From NCBI RefSeq assembly GCF_038003045.1, contig NZ_JBBOOK010000003.1:310001-374000 (forward strand): a stretch of 64,000 nucleotides of DNA, in the 5' to 3' direction. The notes beneath the pieces are model-generated. The model was not told the DNA's origin. It did no database searches and saw only the letters and a list, made by a program, of their open reading frames with translations. Position 1 is the stretch's first letter. Each line of letters opens with the position of its first letter. Made by a program: the position numbers and the translations under genes. Source of the DNA: Sporosarcina sp. FSL W7-1349. Lineage in GTDB: Bacteria; Bacillota; Bacilli; Bacillales_A; Planococcaceae. This document shows, piece after piece, positions 53,240 through 62,917 of this stretch.

Positions 53240-54964
53240 TTAATCATGGAAATTTGTTCCTGATGTCACTTCTTTCACATAACCGGTTCGGATGACGAAG
53301 TCGCCGAAATGCTCCTTTTCCTCCCGCTCTTTTGCATAGTGGGTGAGGATCGGCTGCAACTCTTTCAGTATTTCTTCTTCTCCGATGTTTTCCCGATATA
53401 TTTTGCTGAGTCGATTACCGGAAAATCCGCCGCCTAAATACAGATTATATTTTCCCGGACCTTTTCCAATGAAACCGATCTCCGCCAACGCAGGACGTGC
53501 GCAGCTATTCGGGCAACCGGTCATCCGGATGGTAATCTCTTCATCCCGCAGGCCGGTTTCATCCAGTAACACTTCCAGCTTATCGATCAGGGAAGGGAGA
53601 TAGCGTTCCGCTTCTGCCATGGCTAATCCGCAAGTCGGGAAAGCTACGCAGGCCAGTGAATTCCGTCTGAGCGCAGAATGCTGCTTGCCATCCGTCAAAT
53701 TATATTGCTCGATCAGCTTCGAGATGGCTGCTTTCTTTTGACTTGTCACGCCCGCGATCACTAAGTTCTGATTCGGGCTTAACCGGAAATCACCGGTATG
53801 GATCTTCGCGATTTCACGTAACCCCGTCATGAGCGGATAGCCATCAAAATCCTTCACCCGTCCATTCTGGATGAAAAGGGTGTACTGCCATCTGCCATTT
53901 GATCCCTTCACCCAGCCATACCGGTCGCCGTTATGGTCGAAGTGATACGCACGCGCTTCCTCCAAGGCCCAGCCCAGTCGCTCCGTCAGCTCGCCAACGA
54001 GCCAATCTAGCCCGCGTGCATCAATCGTATATTTAAACCGGGCATATTTCCGGACGGAACGGTTTCCGTAATCCCGCTGGATCGTTATCAGTTTCTCGGC
54101 CACTTCCACAACTTGTTCACTGCGGCAAAATCCGATAACTCTAGCCAATTGAGGGTACGTATCCGTATCACCATGGGTCATTCCCATCCCTCCGCCGACC
54201 GCGACGTTGAATCCTTGTAGCTTCCCATCTTCTACAACGGCGATCAACCCGATATCTTGGGAAAATACATCCACATCATTCGCGGGGGGTACGGCAATAC
54301 CGATCTTGAATTTCCGGGGTAAGTAAAGCGCCCCGTACATCGGTTCCACGACTTCGGCTTCTTCTGTACTATCCACGACTTTCTCATCATCCAGCCAAAT
54401 TTCATGATACGCATTCGTTTTCGGCAGCAGATCATCGCTTAATCGCTGCGCCCATTGATAAACTTCTGTGTGCACATCAGACAAGTCGGGATTTGGACTG
54501 CACATAACATTACGGTTGACATCTCCGCACGCTGCCATCGTATCGAGGAGGATTGCATTGATTTCCTGTATATTTTTTTTCATATTCCATTTTAAAATGC
54601 CGTGCATTTGAAATGCTTGACGCGTCGTTAATTTCAAAGTTCCATTGCCGTATTTATGAGCCAATTCATCCAATACGAGCCATTGTTTTGCCGTTGCCAC
54701 ACCGGCGGGGGTCCGTACACGTACCATGAATTGGTATGCTGGCTCCAGTTTCTGCCGTTGCCGTTCATTCCGCAAGTCGCGATCGTCTTGCAAATAGCTG
54801 CCATGGAATTTCATTAACCGGTTATCGTCATCGGGGATACCCGCACTGATATCATTCTTCATCGTGTCGGCAAGAGTCCCTCGTAAGAAATTGCTTTTTT
54901 CTTTAATGGTTTCCACATCACTCGGTGGTCCATCTTGTATATGAATAGGTATCGTTTTAGTCAT
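53240..54964 (-). CDS. cysI: Sulfite reductase (NADPH) hemoprotein beta-subunit
   Basis: A 574-residue siroheme and [4Fe-4S] enzyme reducing sulfite to sulfide with six electrons from CysJ. The cluster ligands are in [15 protein letters not shown] and [10 protein letters not shown]. The substrate-binding basic residues are in MVRVRTPAG and [11 protein letters not shown]. It lies 30 bases behind cysJ. The siroheme it needs is made by sumT, sirB and sirC at 43-45 kb. Confidence 0.97.
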   Translation of the reverse strand: MTKTIPIHIQDGPPSDVETIKEKSNFLRGTLADTMKNDISAGIPDDDNRLMKFHGSYLQDDRDLRNERQRQKLEPAYQFMVRVRTPAGVATAKQWLVLDELAHKYGNGTLKLTTRQAFQMHGILKWNMKKNIQEINAILLDTMAACGDVNRNVMCSPNPDLSDVHTEVYQWAQRLSDDLLPKTNAYHEIWLDDEKVVDSTEEAEVVEPMYGALYLPRKFKIGIAVPPANDVDVFSQDIGLIAVVEDGKLQGFNVAVGGGMGMTHGDTDTYPQLARVIGFCRSEQVVEVAEKLITIQRDYGNRSVRKYARFKYTIDARGLDWLVGELTERLGWALEEARAYHFDHNGDRYGWVKGSNGRWQYTLFIQNGRVKDFDGYPLMTGLREIAKIHTGDFRLSPNQNLVIAGVTSQKKAAISKLIEQYNLTDGKQHSALRRNSLACVAFPTCGLAMAEAERYLPSLIDKLEVLLDETGLRDEEITIRMTGCPNSCARPALAEIGFIGKGPGKYNLYLGGGFSGNRLSKIYRENIGEEEILKELQPILTHYAKEREEKEHFGDFVIRTGYVKEVTSGTNFHD

Positions 54965-54994
54965 GGTTTTACATTTTCCCCTTTCAAGTTGGAC

Positions 54995-56824
54995 TTAGTA
55001 CACATCGCGTTGATAACGTTTTTGCTGTTGTAACTTGGTCAGATAGGCTTCGGCCATTTCCGTGCTCATGCTGCCTTCTTGCTCCAGAATCGAGATCAAC
55101 GCTGCATGGACGTCCTTCGCCATATGCTGTTCGTCTCCGCAAATATAGAGGACCGCACCTTCTTCTATCCATTGATAGAGCTCATGGCTATGGGCCTGCA
55201 TCCGATGTTGGACATAGACTTTCTCATCCGTATCCCGGGAGAACGCCACATCCAGATTTGTTAAGACGCCTTCTTTCAACCACCGTTGCCATTCGGTTTG
55301 ATACAGGAAGTCTGTCACGTAATGTTGATCGCCGAAAAACAGCCATGACTTTCCGGCAGCGCCGGTTTCCTCCCGTTCTTCCATGAACGACCGGAATGGG
55401 GCGACTCCTGTACCTGGGCCAATCATGATGATCGGTGTATCCGGGTTTTCAGGAAGCTTGAAATTCGGGTTTTTATGGATATAGACGGGCAATGTACTTC
55501 CCGGTTCCGCCCGTTCCGCCAACTGAACCGAGCATACTCCGTTCCGATTGCGTCCGTGAGACTCATAGCGGACAACGCCAACTGTCACATGCACTTCTTC
55601 CGGATTGGCTTGCAGACTACTGGCAATCGAATACAGTCGGGGTGGCAGTTTGCGTAAAAGTTGGGTGAATTCGTTGGCCGAAGCATTCCAAGGCCCGAAA
55701 TCACGTAAGACATCGAGCAGGTCCCGTCCTTCCAGATAATTTCTCAACTCTCTGACGTTTTCCGGTTTCAATAAATTTTGCAAACTGTCCGAAGCGGTAA
55801 ATTGTGCTGCCTGTTCCAAAAGCGGCTTGGTCAGAACGGTAATTTCATAGTGGTTAAGCAGTGCTTCCCGTAGAGAGCGGCGTTCACCTTGCTTATTGAT
55901 TGGGATGGATTCGTTCGGATTCCATCCGGCTTCTTGGATCATGGCTTCGACCAATTGCACATCGTTTTCCGGATAAATGCCTAAACTGTCGCCTGGTTCA
56001 TATTCTAATCCCGATCCTTCCAGGGATATTTCCAAATGACGTGTCTCTTTATTGGAACCGCGGCCGTTCAAATTGATGTTTTCGTAAACTTCCGCTTGGA
56101 AAGGACGGGTCCGTGAATAGGTGGATTGGCCAGAATCGGCAGAAATGGCAATGGATAAATCTTGTGGTGAACGGACAGAGGTCCCTGTGATTTCGTTTAA
56201 AGCGCCTATTACATTTTCAAACCATTCGGCGGCCGGTTCATCATAGTCCAAATCGCAATCCACACGGGGGGCCAGTCGGGTAGCACCCAATTCCTCCAGC
56301 CGGCTATCAAACTCCTTGCCAGTTTGGCAGAAAAATTCATACGAGCTGTCTCCCAATGAAAGGACGGAATAGCGCAACTGCTCCAGTTTTGGAGCCCGTT
56401 TGCCATGCAGAAATTCATGGAATTGAATGGCGGTGTCCGGTGGATCGCCTTCCCCTTGTGTACTGACGACAAGGAGCAAATGTTCCAGTTTTTTCAGCGC
56501 ATTTGGTTTGAAGTCGTTCATGGAAGTGAGTGTCACATTAAACTCTTGCTCTTTTAGTTTGTGTGATAGTTCCTCGGCAATCCCTTGGCTATTGCCAGTC
56601 TGGGATCCGAAGAGGACTGTAACTTCCTTCACAGCGACAATCTGTTCCACCTTGGCTTCCGGCTGCTCCAATACCGCAGTGCCAGTGGATGCCGCAGAAC
56701 TGTTCAAAGCGGTCAGATACCCGCTTAACCAGAATTGTTGCGCTTCCGTGATGTTTGGGAGAAGACGGTTGAGGAGCTCTACCTGTTCTTCATCGAAAGG
56801 ACTGTTTTTCACTTGTAATACCAA
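54995..56824 (-). CDS. cysJ: Sulfite reductase (NADPH) flavoprotein alpha-subunit
   Basis: A 609-residue diflavin reductase carrying electrons from NADPH through FAD and FMN to CysI. The flavodoxin domain has FGSQTGNSQGIAEEL and STQGEGDPPD; the FAD site includes RLYSIASS; the NADPH part has GPGTGVAPFRSFMEER and YICGDEQHMAKDV. The start is TTG 56824, nine bases after GAGG, giving an N-terminus aligned with Bacillus CysJ (LQVKNSPFDEEQ); a longer frame to 56875 would lack a ribosome binding site. Confidence 0.95.
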   Translation of the reverse strand: MVLQVKNSPFDEEQVELLNRLLPNITEAQQFWLSGYLTALNSSAASTGTAVLEQPEAKVEQIVAVKEVTVLFGSQTGNSQGIAEELSHKLKEQEFNVTLTSMNDFKPNALKKLEHLLLVVSTQGEGDPPDTAIQFHEFLHGKRAPKLEQLRYSVLSLGDSSYEFFCQTGKEFDSRLEELGATRLAPRVDCDLDYDEPAAEWFENVIGALNEITGTSVRSPQDLSIAISADSGQSTYSRTRPFQAEVYENINLNGRGSNKETRHLEISLEGSGLEYEPGDSLGIYPENDVQLVEAMIQEAGWNPNESIPINKQGERRSLREALLNHYEITVLTKPLLEQAAQFTASDSLQNLLKPENVRELRNYLEGRDLLDVLRDFGPWNASANEFTQLLRKLPPRLYSIASSLQANPEEVHVTVGVVRYESHGRNRNGVCSVQLAERAEPGSTLPVYIHKNPNFKLPENPDTPIIMIGPGTGVAPFRSFMEEREETGAAGKSWLFFGDQHYVTDFLYQTEWQRWLKEGVLTNLDVAFSRDTDEKVYVQHRMQAHSHELYQWIEEGAVLYICGDEQHMAKDVHAALISILEQEGSMSTEMAEAYLTKLQQQKRYQRDVY

Positions 56825-56916
56825 CGGAATCAACCTCACAAATTGTATTTTGATTGCCTGTATGCAAGCGGCCAAATCACCAGTTTCGGGATTGGGAGAT
56901 GCATAGAGTTAATTGA

Positions 56917-56945
56917 ATTTTATTATTATTAATCCTATTAGTCAA
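56917..56945 (-). promoter_or_regulatory. cysJI promoter
   Basis: On the minus strand TTGACT (56940-56945), 17 bases, TAAAAT (56917-56922). The leader is about 85 bases. TTGACTAAT is shared with the cysH promoter. Confidence 0.65.
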
Positions 56946-57033
56946 GTAGGTTTTATAAGAATCATAATTTTGTTCTATTTATTGGGTCGTATTCCTACAG
57001 TGTAAGAGGCATAGAAAAAGAGGGAGGGAAGAT

Positions 57034-57954
57034 ATGATCATCGATGGGGTATTTTCGGGAGGAGGATTGAAGGGCTTTGCATTGGTAGGGGCCGTCCAGG
57101 AATTAGAAGAGAAAGGCTACCGTTTTCAGCGCCTTGCTGGAACGAGTGCCGGGGCTATCCTGGCGAGTTTTCTGGCAGCGGGGTATACCGGAAAGGAAAT
57201 TGAATCGATGCTGACAGAGATGGACTTCCAATCATTGCTGGATCCGCGAAAAACGGTCATTCCTTTGCCGTTTATGAAGTGGATTGCGCTCTATTGGCGG
57301 ATGGGACTGTATCAGGGCAGAGAATTGGAAATGTGGTTCCTTGAACAGCTTGCCCGAAAAGGGGTTTATACGTTTGCTGACTTGCCGCCCGGTACCTTGA
57401 AGTTGGTCGCTTCAGATTTGACGAATGGCAAGCTCCTCGTCTTGCCCGATGATTTGGAGCAGTACGGGATTGACAGCGGAAATTTCTCCATTGCCCGCGC
57501 CTTGCGGATGAGTTGCGGAATACCGTATTTTTTTGAACCGATTCGCTTGCAGGCGGAAGGTGAGACGATTGTCGTCGATGGGGGGGTCCTGAGCAATTTT
57601 CCGATGTGGATTTTTGATGATGAGGAAGGGGGCAGGGAACGGCCGCTGCTCGGCATTAAGCTGAGCCGGCGGAAAGAGGAGATGCAAGGGAGGACGATCG
57701 ACAACGCCTTGCATCTATTCGAAGCCCTCTTTTCAGCCATGAAAAATGCCCATGATGAAAAATATATTGACCGTGAGTTGGAAAAAGACGTTGTTTTCAT
57801 TCCAGTAGATGATATCAGTTCCACGCAATTCGACTTGGATGAAGGGCAGAAGGACAGTCTGCTGGAAACCGGCCGCCTACGCACCCGGCAATTCCTGAAT
57901 ACATGGAACGCCGGCAGCCCGATCCGTGTCATTCGCGGTGGCAAGATCGGATAA
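57034..57954 (+). CDS. Patatin-like phospholipase (RssA/YlbK type)
   Basis: A 306-residue Ser-Asp dyad hydrolase. The oxyanion loop SGGGLKGFALVG and nucleophile Ser in AGTSAGAI form one half of the site, and the Asp in VVDGGVLSNFP the other. The family hydrolyses acyl esters of lipids. GGGAGGGAAG precedes the ATG. Its stop codon touches an 82 bp palindrome. Confidence 0.92.
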   Translation: MIIDGVFSGGGLKGFALVGAVQELEEKGYRFQRLAGTSAGAILASFLAAGYTGKEIESMLTEMDFQSLLDPRKTVIPLPFMKWIALYWRMGLYQGRELEMWFLEQLARKGVYTFADLPPGTLKLVASDLTNGKLLVLPDDLEQYGIDSGNFSIARALRMSCGIPYFFEPIRLQAEGETIVVDGGVLSNFPMWIFDDEEGGRERPLLGIKLSRRKEEMQGRTIDNALHLFEALFSAMKNAHDEKYIDRELEKDVVFIPVDDISSTQFDLDEGQKDSLLETGRLRTRQFLNTWNAGSPIRVIRGGKIG

Positions 57955-58036
57955 GGTGCCAGGCACGGAAACATTCACGTTAGTTCAAACAAACGTGAAT
58001 GTTTGAACTTTCACGTTTGTTTGGGTGCCTGGCACC
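57955..58036. repeat. 82 bp nested palindrome
   Basis: The ends are a perfect 12 bp inverted repeat (GGTGCCAGGCAC/GTGCCTGGCACC). Inside, three mutually exclusive stems are possible: AAACATTCACGTT (57969-57981) with 57992-58004; AGTTCAAAC (57982-57990) with 58001-58009; and CAAACAAACGTGAA (57986-57999) with 58010-58023. The GGTGCCAGGCAC ends resemble, from memory, a repeat found between convergent genes in other Bacillales. It lies between patatin and bioY. Confidence 0.75.
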
Positions 58037-58040
58037 AATT

Positions 58041-58613
58041 TCAAGCGGCGGGCTGGTTTGCTATGGGCTGCCGCTTGAGTGCTTTTTGCAAGCGTGGAAT
58101 CAAGACCAAGGATAGGATCGTCACGCCGATATCTAACGGTAAATATGCTCCCATCCAAGACCACGCCATGAGATAGCTGAATCCTTCGGGTGCCGCCACC
58201 CAGTATTTGAATGCGAAATACATATAATTCGTTCCGATTACGTAGTTGACAAGGATGGCCAACGAGCCGGCACCGATGTAAGTAAACCAATTCATTCTTT
58301 CCCGTTCGAAAAACTTTCCGACGATATACGCGACGAAGATAAAGGAGATGACATAGCCGAATGTCGGACTGAAAATGCTCCCAGGTCCTCCTTTGAACTG
58401 CGCGAAAATCGGCGCGCCCGCCAAGCCGATGAATAAATAGGCGGCCATCGAAAACGCCCCCAATCTGCTTCCAATCAAGCCGCCTGCCACAATGGCAAAC
58501 AACAATTGCAGTGTGATCGGCACGCCGCCGATTGTCAATAAAGGTGCCACATTCGCCCCCACTCCCATCAATGCTGCAAATAATGCGCATATGACGATGT
58601 CTTTCGTTTTCAT
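58041..58613 (-). CDS. bioY: Biotin transporter BioY (S component)
   Basis: A 190-residue membrane protein with six helices that binds biotin and works with an ECF module encoded elsewhere. Family segments are ICALFAALMGVGANVAP, VPITLQLLFAIVAGGLIG, YLFIGLAGAPIFA and GYVISFIFVAYIVG. ATG 58613 follows GGGAGGGG. It is divergent from bioDA across one BirA operator, so import and synthesis respond together to biotin. Confidence 0.93.
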   Translation of the reverse strand: MKTKDIVICALFAALMGVGANVAPLLTIGGVPITLQLLFAIVAGGLIGSRLGAFSMAAYLFIGLAGAPIFAQFKGGPGSIFSPTFGYVISFIFVAYIVGKFFERERMNWFTYIGAGSLAILVNYVIGTNYMYFAFKYWVAAPEGFSYLMAWSWMGAYLPLDIGVTILSLVLIPRLQKALKRQPIANQPAA

Positions 58614-58655
58614 TTCTTCCCCTCCCAATTGGTAATTGTAGTTGTACAAAATATA

Positions 58656-58684
58656 TGTTAACATAAATTTTAAATAAGTTAACA
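58656..58684. promoter_or_regulatory. BirA operator (Bio box) shared by bioY and bioDA
   Basis: TGTTAAC (58656-58662), 15 bases, GTTAACA (58678-58684): a perfect inverted repeat with the spacing of Firmicute BirA boxes. It lies in the divergent promoter region, so biotinyl-AMP-loaded BirA would repress both sides. Confidence 0.9.
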
Positions 58685-58707
58685 CATATTTTATAGGAGG
58701 TTTTGCG

Positions 58708-59442
58708 ATGGCTGTTTTATTTGTAACAGGAACCGACACCGATGTAGGGAAAACAGTGGTGACTACATTATTGACAAGCTTTCTGGACAAGCATGGGTAT
58801 TCCAATTTCCCTTTCAAGCCGATTCAATCGGGAGCGGTGGAGCAGGACGGCAGTTGGGTGGCGCCTGATCCGGAAATGTACCGATTGGTCAGGGGGGATA
58901 TACAGGCCGGTGATGCTTGTCTTTATTTATTGAAAAAGGCATGCTCCCCTCATCTGGCGGCAGATCTGGAAGGGGTGAATATTGATTTTTCATTGATTCG
59001 GACAAGAATTGAGGAGTTGGAAACGGCCAATGGCACGGTCATCGTGGAAGGGGCGGGCGGGTTGTTCGTGCCGCTTACGACAGGCGGTTATTGTGTGGTC
59101 GATTGGATGGAAGAGCTGGCGGTTCCGGCCATCATTGTGGCAAAAGCCGGAGTCGGAACGATCAATCATACCGTTTTGACGATTGAAGCGTTGCGCAAGC
59201 GAAACCTCCCGATTGCAGGGGTTATTTTTAACTTTTTACATAATGAAGAAGAAACAGTTGTGAAAGACAATATGAAAATGGTGCGGCGGTTGGCCGGCGT
59301 GCCAATCATCGGCTCTGTGCCATATTGCGAGAATATCCGGGAGGCGCTGGCCGACGTGGAAGAGCGGAAACAGTTCCATGCGGATTGGGATATTGAATTG
59401 ATTAGGAGGGCGATGAAGAGTGAATCCACAACAACTGCTTGA
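58708..59442 (+). CDS. bioD: Dethiobiotin synthetase
   Basis: A 244-residue ATP-dependent enzyme closing the ureido ring from 7,8-diaminopelargonate and CO2. The P-loop is GTDTDVGKT, the catalytic Lys lies in [10 protein letters not shown], and [10 protein letters not shown] is the Mg and substrate loop. AGGAGG precedes the ATG. It overlaps bioA by 23 bases. It follows the BirA operator. Confidence 0.95.
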   Translation: MAVLFVTGTDTDVGKTVVTTLLTSFLDKHGYSNFPFKPIQSGAVEQDGSWVAPDPEMYRLVRGDIQAGDACLYLLKKACSPHLAADLEGVNIDFSLIRTRIEELETANGTVIVEGAGGLFVPLTTGGYCVVDWMEELAVPAIIVAKAGVGTINHTVLTIEALRKRNLPIAGVIFNFLHNEEETVVKDNMKMVRRLAGVPIIGSVPYCENIREALADVEERKQFHADWDIELIRRAMKSESTTTA

Positions 59443-60787
59443 GAAGAGTAAGAAATATATGTGGCTGCCGTTTACGCAAATGTCGGATTACGAACGAGAT
59501 CCGTTGATCATTGAAAGCGGCGAGGGGGTCGTTGTGAAAGATATTTTCGGGAATGAATATTTGGACGGTTATTCGTCTCTATGGTTGAATGTCCATGGTC
59601 ATCGCAAGACAGAAATCGATGAAGCAATTCGGAAGCAACTTGACTCGATCGCCCATTCGACTTTACTTGGCGCGGCTAATGTACCATCCGTTTTGCTTGC
59701 TGAACGATTGATCGGCATTGCGCCGGAAGGGTTGACGCGGGTATTTTATTCAGATAGCGGCGCGACGGCGGTAGAAATTGCGGTGAAGATGGCTTATCAA
59801 TATTGGCAAAACAGAGGGCGGACGGAGAAGACGAAATTTGTGACGTTAAGCAACGGCTACCACGGCGATACGGTCGGGACGATGAGTGTCGGATCTATCG
59901 AACTGTATCATAAAGTGTATACATCTTTGCTGTTTGACGCGCTAGTCGTACCATTCCCTGCCGTTAATCGCCATCCTTCGGGCGACGAGCAGACGGTCTG
60001 CGAGGAGAGTTTGCGGTCGCTCCGGGATTTATTTGAGAAGCGGCACGGTGAAATTGCGGGAATGACGGTGGAGCCAATTGTACAAGGGGCCGGTGGGATG
60101 AACATCATGCCGCGGGGGTATTTAAAAGGGGTCGAAGCCCTCTGTCGTGAATTTGATATTTTATTCATCGTCGACGAAGTGGCGACAGGGTTCGGGCGCA
60201 CGGGGAAAATGTTCGCTGTCGAACATGAGGGTGTGCGGCCGGATTTGATGACAGTGGCTAAAGGGTTGACTGGCGGGTATTTGCCCGTGGCGGCCACACT
60301 TGCGACCGAACGAGTGTATGATGCGTTTTACGGGAAATATGAAGATATGAAAACGTTCTTCCACGGCCATTCCTTTACGGGCAATCAACTCGGCTGCGCT
60401 GCGGCACTCGCGAATTTGGATATTTTTGAACGGGAACAGTTGGTGCAGCAAGCGAGTGATAAAGCGAAACTGCTCGCTGAATTGTTGAAAGATCTGCGGG
60501 GGCTCGCCCATATCGGCGACATCCGACAGTTCGGCCTCATGTGTGGGATTGAATTGGTACGGGATTGGAAGACGAAAGAGCCGTTTCCGTTCGAATGGCG
60601 GGTCGGCTACCGCTCGACATTGAAAATGCGGGAACTCGGCATGCTCACCCGACCGCTCGGTGACGTCGTCGTGTTCATGCCCCCGCTTGCCACAACGGAA
60701 GCGCAATTGAGGGAAATGGTACGGATTTTAAAAGAAGGCATCGCCTGGGCAACCACGACATACGCGGAAGGGAGAGTGGGGGTGTAA
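59420..60787 (+). CDS. bioA: Adenosylmethionine--8-amino-7-oxononanoate aminotransferase
   Basis: A 455-residue PLP enzyme making 7,8-diaminopelargonate. [17 protein letters not shown] at the N-terminus and [12 protein letters not shown] are typical of BioA; the PLP Lys281 is in [13 protein letters not shown]. It starts at GTG 59420, ten bases after TTAGGAGG and inside bioD. No bioB, bioF or bioW is adjacent, so the remaining steps are encoded elsewhere or the precursor is imported. A tandem repeat array follows the stop. Confidence 0.95.
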   Translation: MNPQQLLEKSKKYMWLPFTQMSDYERDPLIIESGEGVVVKDIFGNEYLDGYSSLWLNVHGHRKTEIDEAIRKQLDSIAHSTLLGAANVPSVLLAERLIGIAPEGLTRVFYSDSGATAVEIAVKMAYQYWQNRGRTEKTKFVTLSNGYHGDTVGTMSVGSIELYHKVYTSLLFDALVVPFPAVNRHPSGDEQTVCEESLRSLRDLFEKRHGEIAGMTVEPIVQGAGGMNIMPRGYLKGVEALCREFDILFIVDEVATGFGRTGKMFAVEHEGVRPDLMTVAKGLTGGYLPVAATLATERVYDAFYGKYEDMKTFFHGHSFTGNQLGCAAALANLDIFEREQLVQQASDKAKLLAELLKDLRGLAHIGDIRQFGLMCGIELVRDWKTKEPFPFEWRVGYRSTLKMRELGMLTRPLGDVVVFMPPLATTEAQLREMVRILKEGIAWATTTYAEGRVGV

Positions 60788-60800
60788 AGAAGTAGTGAGC

Positions 60801-61020
60801 GCTGATAACTAGGCGCAAGTGCTGATAAGTTTCTCCAAGCGCTGATAACTAAGTCCAAGTGCTGATAAGTTTCTCCAAGTGCTGATAACTAAGTACAAGC
60901 GCTGATAAGTTTCCGCGAGTGCTGATAACTAGGTACAAGCGCTGATAAGTTTCCGCAAGTGCTGATAACTTTGTGAAACCGCTGATATCTCCGCCCAACC
61001 GCCGATACCTTTTCCAATCA
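60801..61020. repeat. Alternating 20 bp tandem array (eleven units)
   Basis: Eleven consecutive 20 bp units, all starting GCTGATA (the last as GCCGATA). Units alternate between GCTGATAACTA.G..CAAG and GCTGATAAGTTTC..CAAG for the first eight, giving a 40 bp higher-order period; the last three decay. The array starts 14 bases after the bioA stop and ends at its terminator. 20 is not a multiple of 3, and both strands are broken by stops, so it does not encode protein. Confidence 0.85.
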
Positions 61021-61021
61021 A

Positions 61022-61058
61022 AAACAGGCTGTCCCGTTGCATGCGGGACAGCCTGTTT
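61022..61058. terminator. Bidirectional terminator, bioDA and small gene
   Basis: A perfect 15 bp stem (AAACAGGCTGTCCCG and its complement) around TTGCATG. The stop of the minus-strand small gene touches its right end. Confidence 0.88.
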
Positions 61059-61210
61059 CATTTGGTGGTGATCATATACTCTTTCATCAACGCGTATAAG
61101 GGCAGTTCGTATAATTGTTTTCCATGGATTTTAAAGACTCCGTTATCCACTAGCTTTTGAATGATCTCTTCTCGTTTCATATCCATTTTTGTTTCTTCGA
61201 CATTCATCAT
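61058..61210 (-). CDS. Small FbpA-like protein (50 aa)
   Basis: The frame starts MMNVEETKMDMKREEII and continues IQKLVDNGVFKIHGKQLYEL to the stop at 61058. The pattern I..L...G.(F/Y)K...KQLYEL.L..L..EY is that of Fur-regulated basic protein A (FbpA) of Bacillus, a small partner of the FsrA iron-sparing RNA. AAGGAGG lies 11 bases before the ATG. I do not see a good Fur box upstream, so iron control is unproven, and the protein is only weakly basic. Confidence 0.6.
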   Translation of the reverse strand: MMNVEETKMDMKREEIIQKLVDNGVFKIHGKQLYELPLYALMKEYMITTK

Positions 61211-61311
61211 GTTGCATATTTCCTCCTTGATGTGCAGGGGAGAGCGGGGTGGGGGGACCCCGATTCATACTTTACCCGAAATGGAGGGGTGCTAAACATG
61301 TGAAAAGAAAC

Positions 61312-61525
61312 TTATCTTTATTCAGCGTAAGACTCTTCTGTTCAGCTGGTATTCAAACTGCCGCTGAATAAAGATAAAGCCTCCGACGCACAGGACGTGC
61401 TAGTGCCGACAATGCCACAGGACGTGGCGTTTTTGTCGGCCGGCGGATGTCACGGATTTTTAAGGGGAGCTTTTCGAGCGAGCTCGAAAAAATCCGGACG
61501 CAATCACGCCAAGGCGTGATTGATA
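61312..61525. repeat. Composite hairpin element, copy B
   Basis: A 16 bp perfect inverted repeat (61312-61327 with 61362-61377, core CTTTATTCAGCG) is followed by GCCTCCG, two hairpins that both carry CACAGGACGTG (61386-61400 region and 61414-61427) inside a GCCGACA/TGTCGGC stem, then CGGCGGATGTCACGGATTTT, TTTTCGAGC/GCTCGAAAA, and CAATCACGC-CAAG-GCGTGATTG (61501-61522). The two conserved modules are shared with copy A. It lies between the FbpA-like gene and the P450 gene, touching the end of the latter. Confidence 0.78.
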
Positions 61526-61530
61526 GCACT

Positions 61531-62766
61531 CTATTTCACCCGGATAATAAACCGGCTTTTCGGCAAAGTCGGCATGCGAACGTGGCTGACGGTTAAATCC
61601 TGGCCGTCGATGACTTCGTAATCAAGTTCCTCCACCAGGAAGCGGAAGCTCGCTTTCATAATTTCCACGGTCGCTTTTTCGCCGGGGCATCGATGGCCGG
61701 TTTTCGGATCTCCGCCGCCCTGTGGCACGAAATCATATAAATCTTCCTTCCTGTCCGCAAACCGCTCCGGCAGGAAAGTATCCGGGTCTTCCCAGAGTTC
61801 CGGATCATGATTCGTCCCGTATAGATCGAGCAGCACCGTCTCTCCTTTGGCGAATCGGTAGCCGTTCCATTTAAAGTCATAGCGGGTTTTGGCTCCAAGC
61901 ATCGGGGCGAATGGATAGTATCGGCGCACTTCTTGCGCGAACATTTCGAGGAAATCCTCCTCGCGTTCCTTCAGTCTGTCCTTGTATACCGGAAAATCAT
62001 GCAACGCCAAGGCACCAAAGATGATGAAGCGGGCGACTGCCACAACTGGGCGAAGGACGTTGATCAATTCGACCGCTGCACTCTGCGCATCCAGCAGGCG
62101 GCCGTCCGCGTCCCGGTGAGTCGCGACCGCTTGGATCGCTTTTCCCTCCTCGCTCTCGATGGCTCCGGCACGGTATTTCTCGATTATCTGCTTAATCCAT
62201 TGCTCGGCCCGTTTCCTCGCTTTCTTTCCTTCCTGGTAGCGTGGACCGACCCCTCCAAACGCATCGACCATCGCGCCGAACTCGTAGGCGCGCATTCCGA
62301 CATCGGCATCCTTTAGCGGTACGCCCGCCCATAAGCAAGCGACTCGACAGAGGATCTCCTCCGTTTCGTCGAATAACACGACTTCGCGGCCTTTCTGCTC
62401 CTCCGCCCACACCCGCCATTGTGCCATTGTCAGCGAACGGAGTTCTGCAAGTTTCTCCTCCGTCATGAGGGACAGGAATAATTCCTTGCGAATAGCGTGA
62501 AGTTCCCCGTCCATTGTTTGGACACCACCCACGCCGAATAGTGATTTCTGAATCCGTTTCGGAATGGCGCCATGGCGTTGAAAGCGATTTTCATCATAAA
62601 ACAACTGAACCGCTTCTTTTCCTGTCATGCAAATCATCGGCTTTCCCATTAGACGTGTTTCGAATAGCGGTGCTCCGAAGGATTCTGTGCGGTTGCGGAT
62701 GAACGAATAGCCTTCCGTCAATAAATCCAAAGAGTGGTCCAGCCCAGGTTCAATCGGTCTTTGCAT
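61531..62766 (-). CDS. Fatty-acid peroxygenase, cytochrome P450 CYP152 family
   Basis: A 411-residue heme-thiolate enzyme that uses hydrogen peroxide to hydroxylate or decarboxylate long-chain fatty acids. The I helix lacks the usual acid-alcohol pair and instead has the Arg-Pro of CYP152 (INVLRPVVAVARF), which binds the fatty-acid carboxylate. The heme loop is GHRCPGEKATVE, with the Cys ligand near residue 358. It resembles Bacillus P450BS-beta (YbdT). It ends at the edge of repeat copy B and is divergent from a glycosyltransferase gene. Confidence 0.95.
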   Translation of the reverse strand: MQRPIEPGLDHSLDLLTEGYSFIRNRTESFGAPLFETRLMGKPMICMTGKEAVQLFYDENRFQRHGAIPKRIQKSLFGVGGVQTMDGELHAIRKELFLSLMTEEKLAELRSLTMAQWRVWAEEQKGREVVLFDETEEILCRVACLWAGVPLKDADVGMRAYEFGAMVDAFGGVGPRYQEGKKARKRAEQWIKQIIEKYRAGAIESEEGKAIQAVATHRDADGRLLDAQSAAVELINVLRPVVAVARFIIFGALALHDFPVYKDRLKEREEDFLEMFAQEVRRYYPFAPMLGAKTRYDFKWNGYRFAKGETVLLDLYGTNHDPELWEDPDTFLPERFADRKEDLYDFVPQGGGDPKTGHRCPGEKATVEIMKASFRFLVEELDYEVIDGQDLTVSHVRMPTLPKSRFIIRVK

Positions 62767-62917
62767 AGTCGGTTCTACCTTCTTTCTTCAAATTTTTATC
62801 CATTTCTGCTTTTTTCACTCTTCCCTGTTTCCACTGCTCTCACACGTTCCGACAGGATCTCTCAAACTAGTGGAACGTTTACCTAAATCTTTGTTGGGTA
62901 AATAGAGTGAGTAGAAC

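Noticed and set aside
60801..61020. CRISPR-like array
   Set aside because: The units are contiguous 20 bp tandem repeats without spacers, diverge progressively, and no cas genes are in the window.
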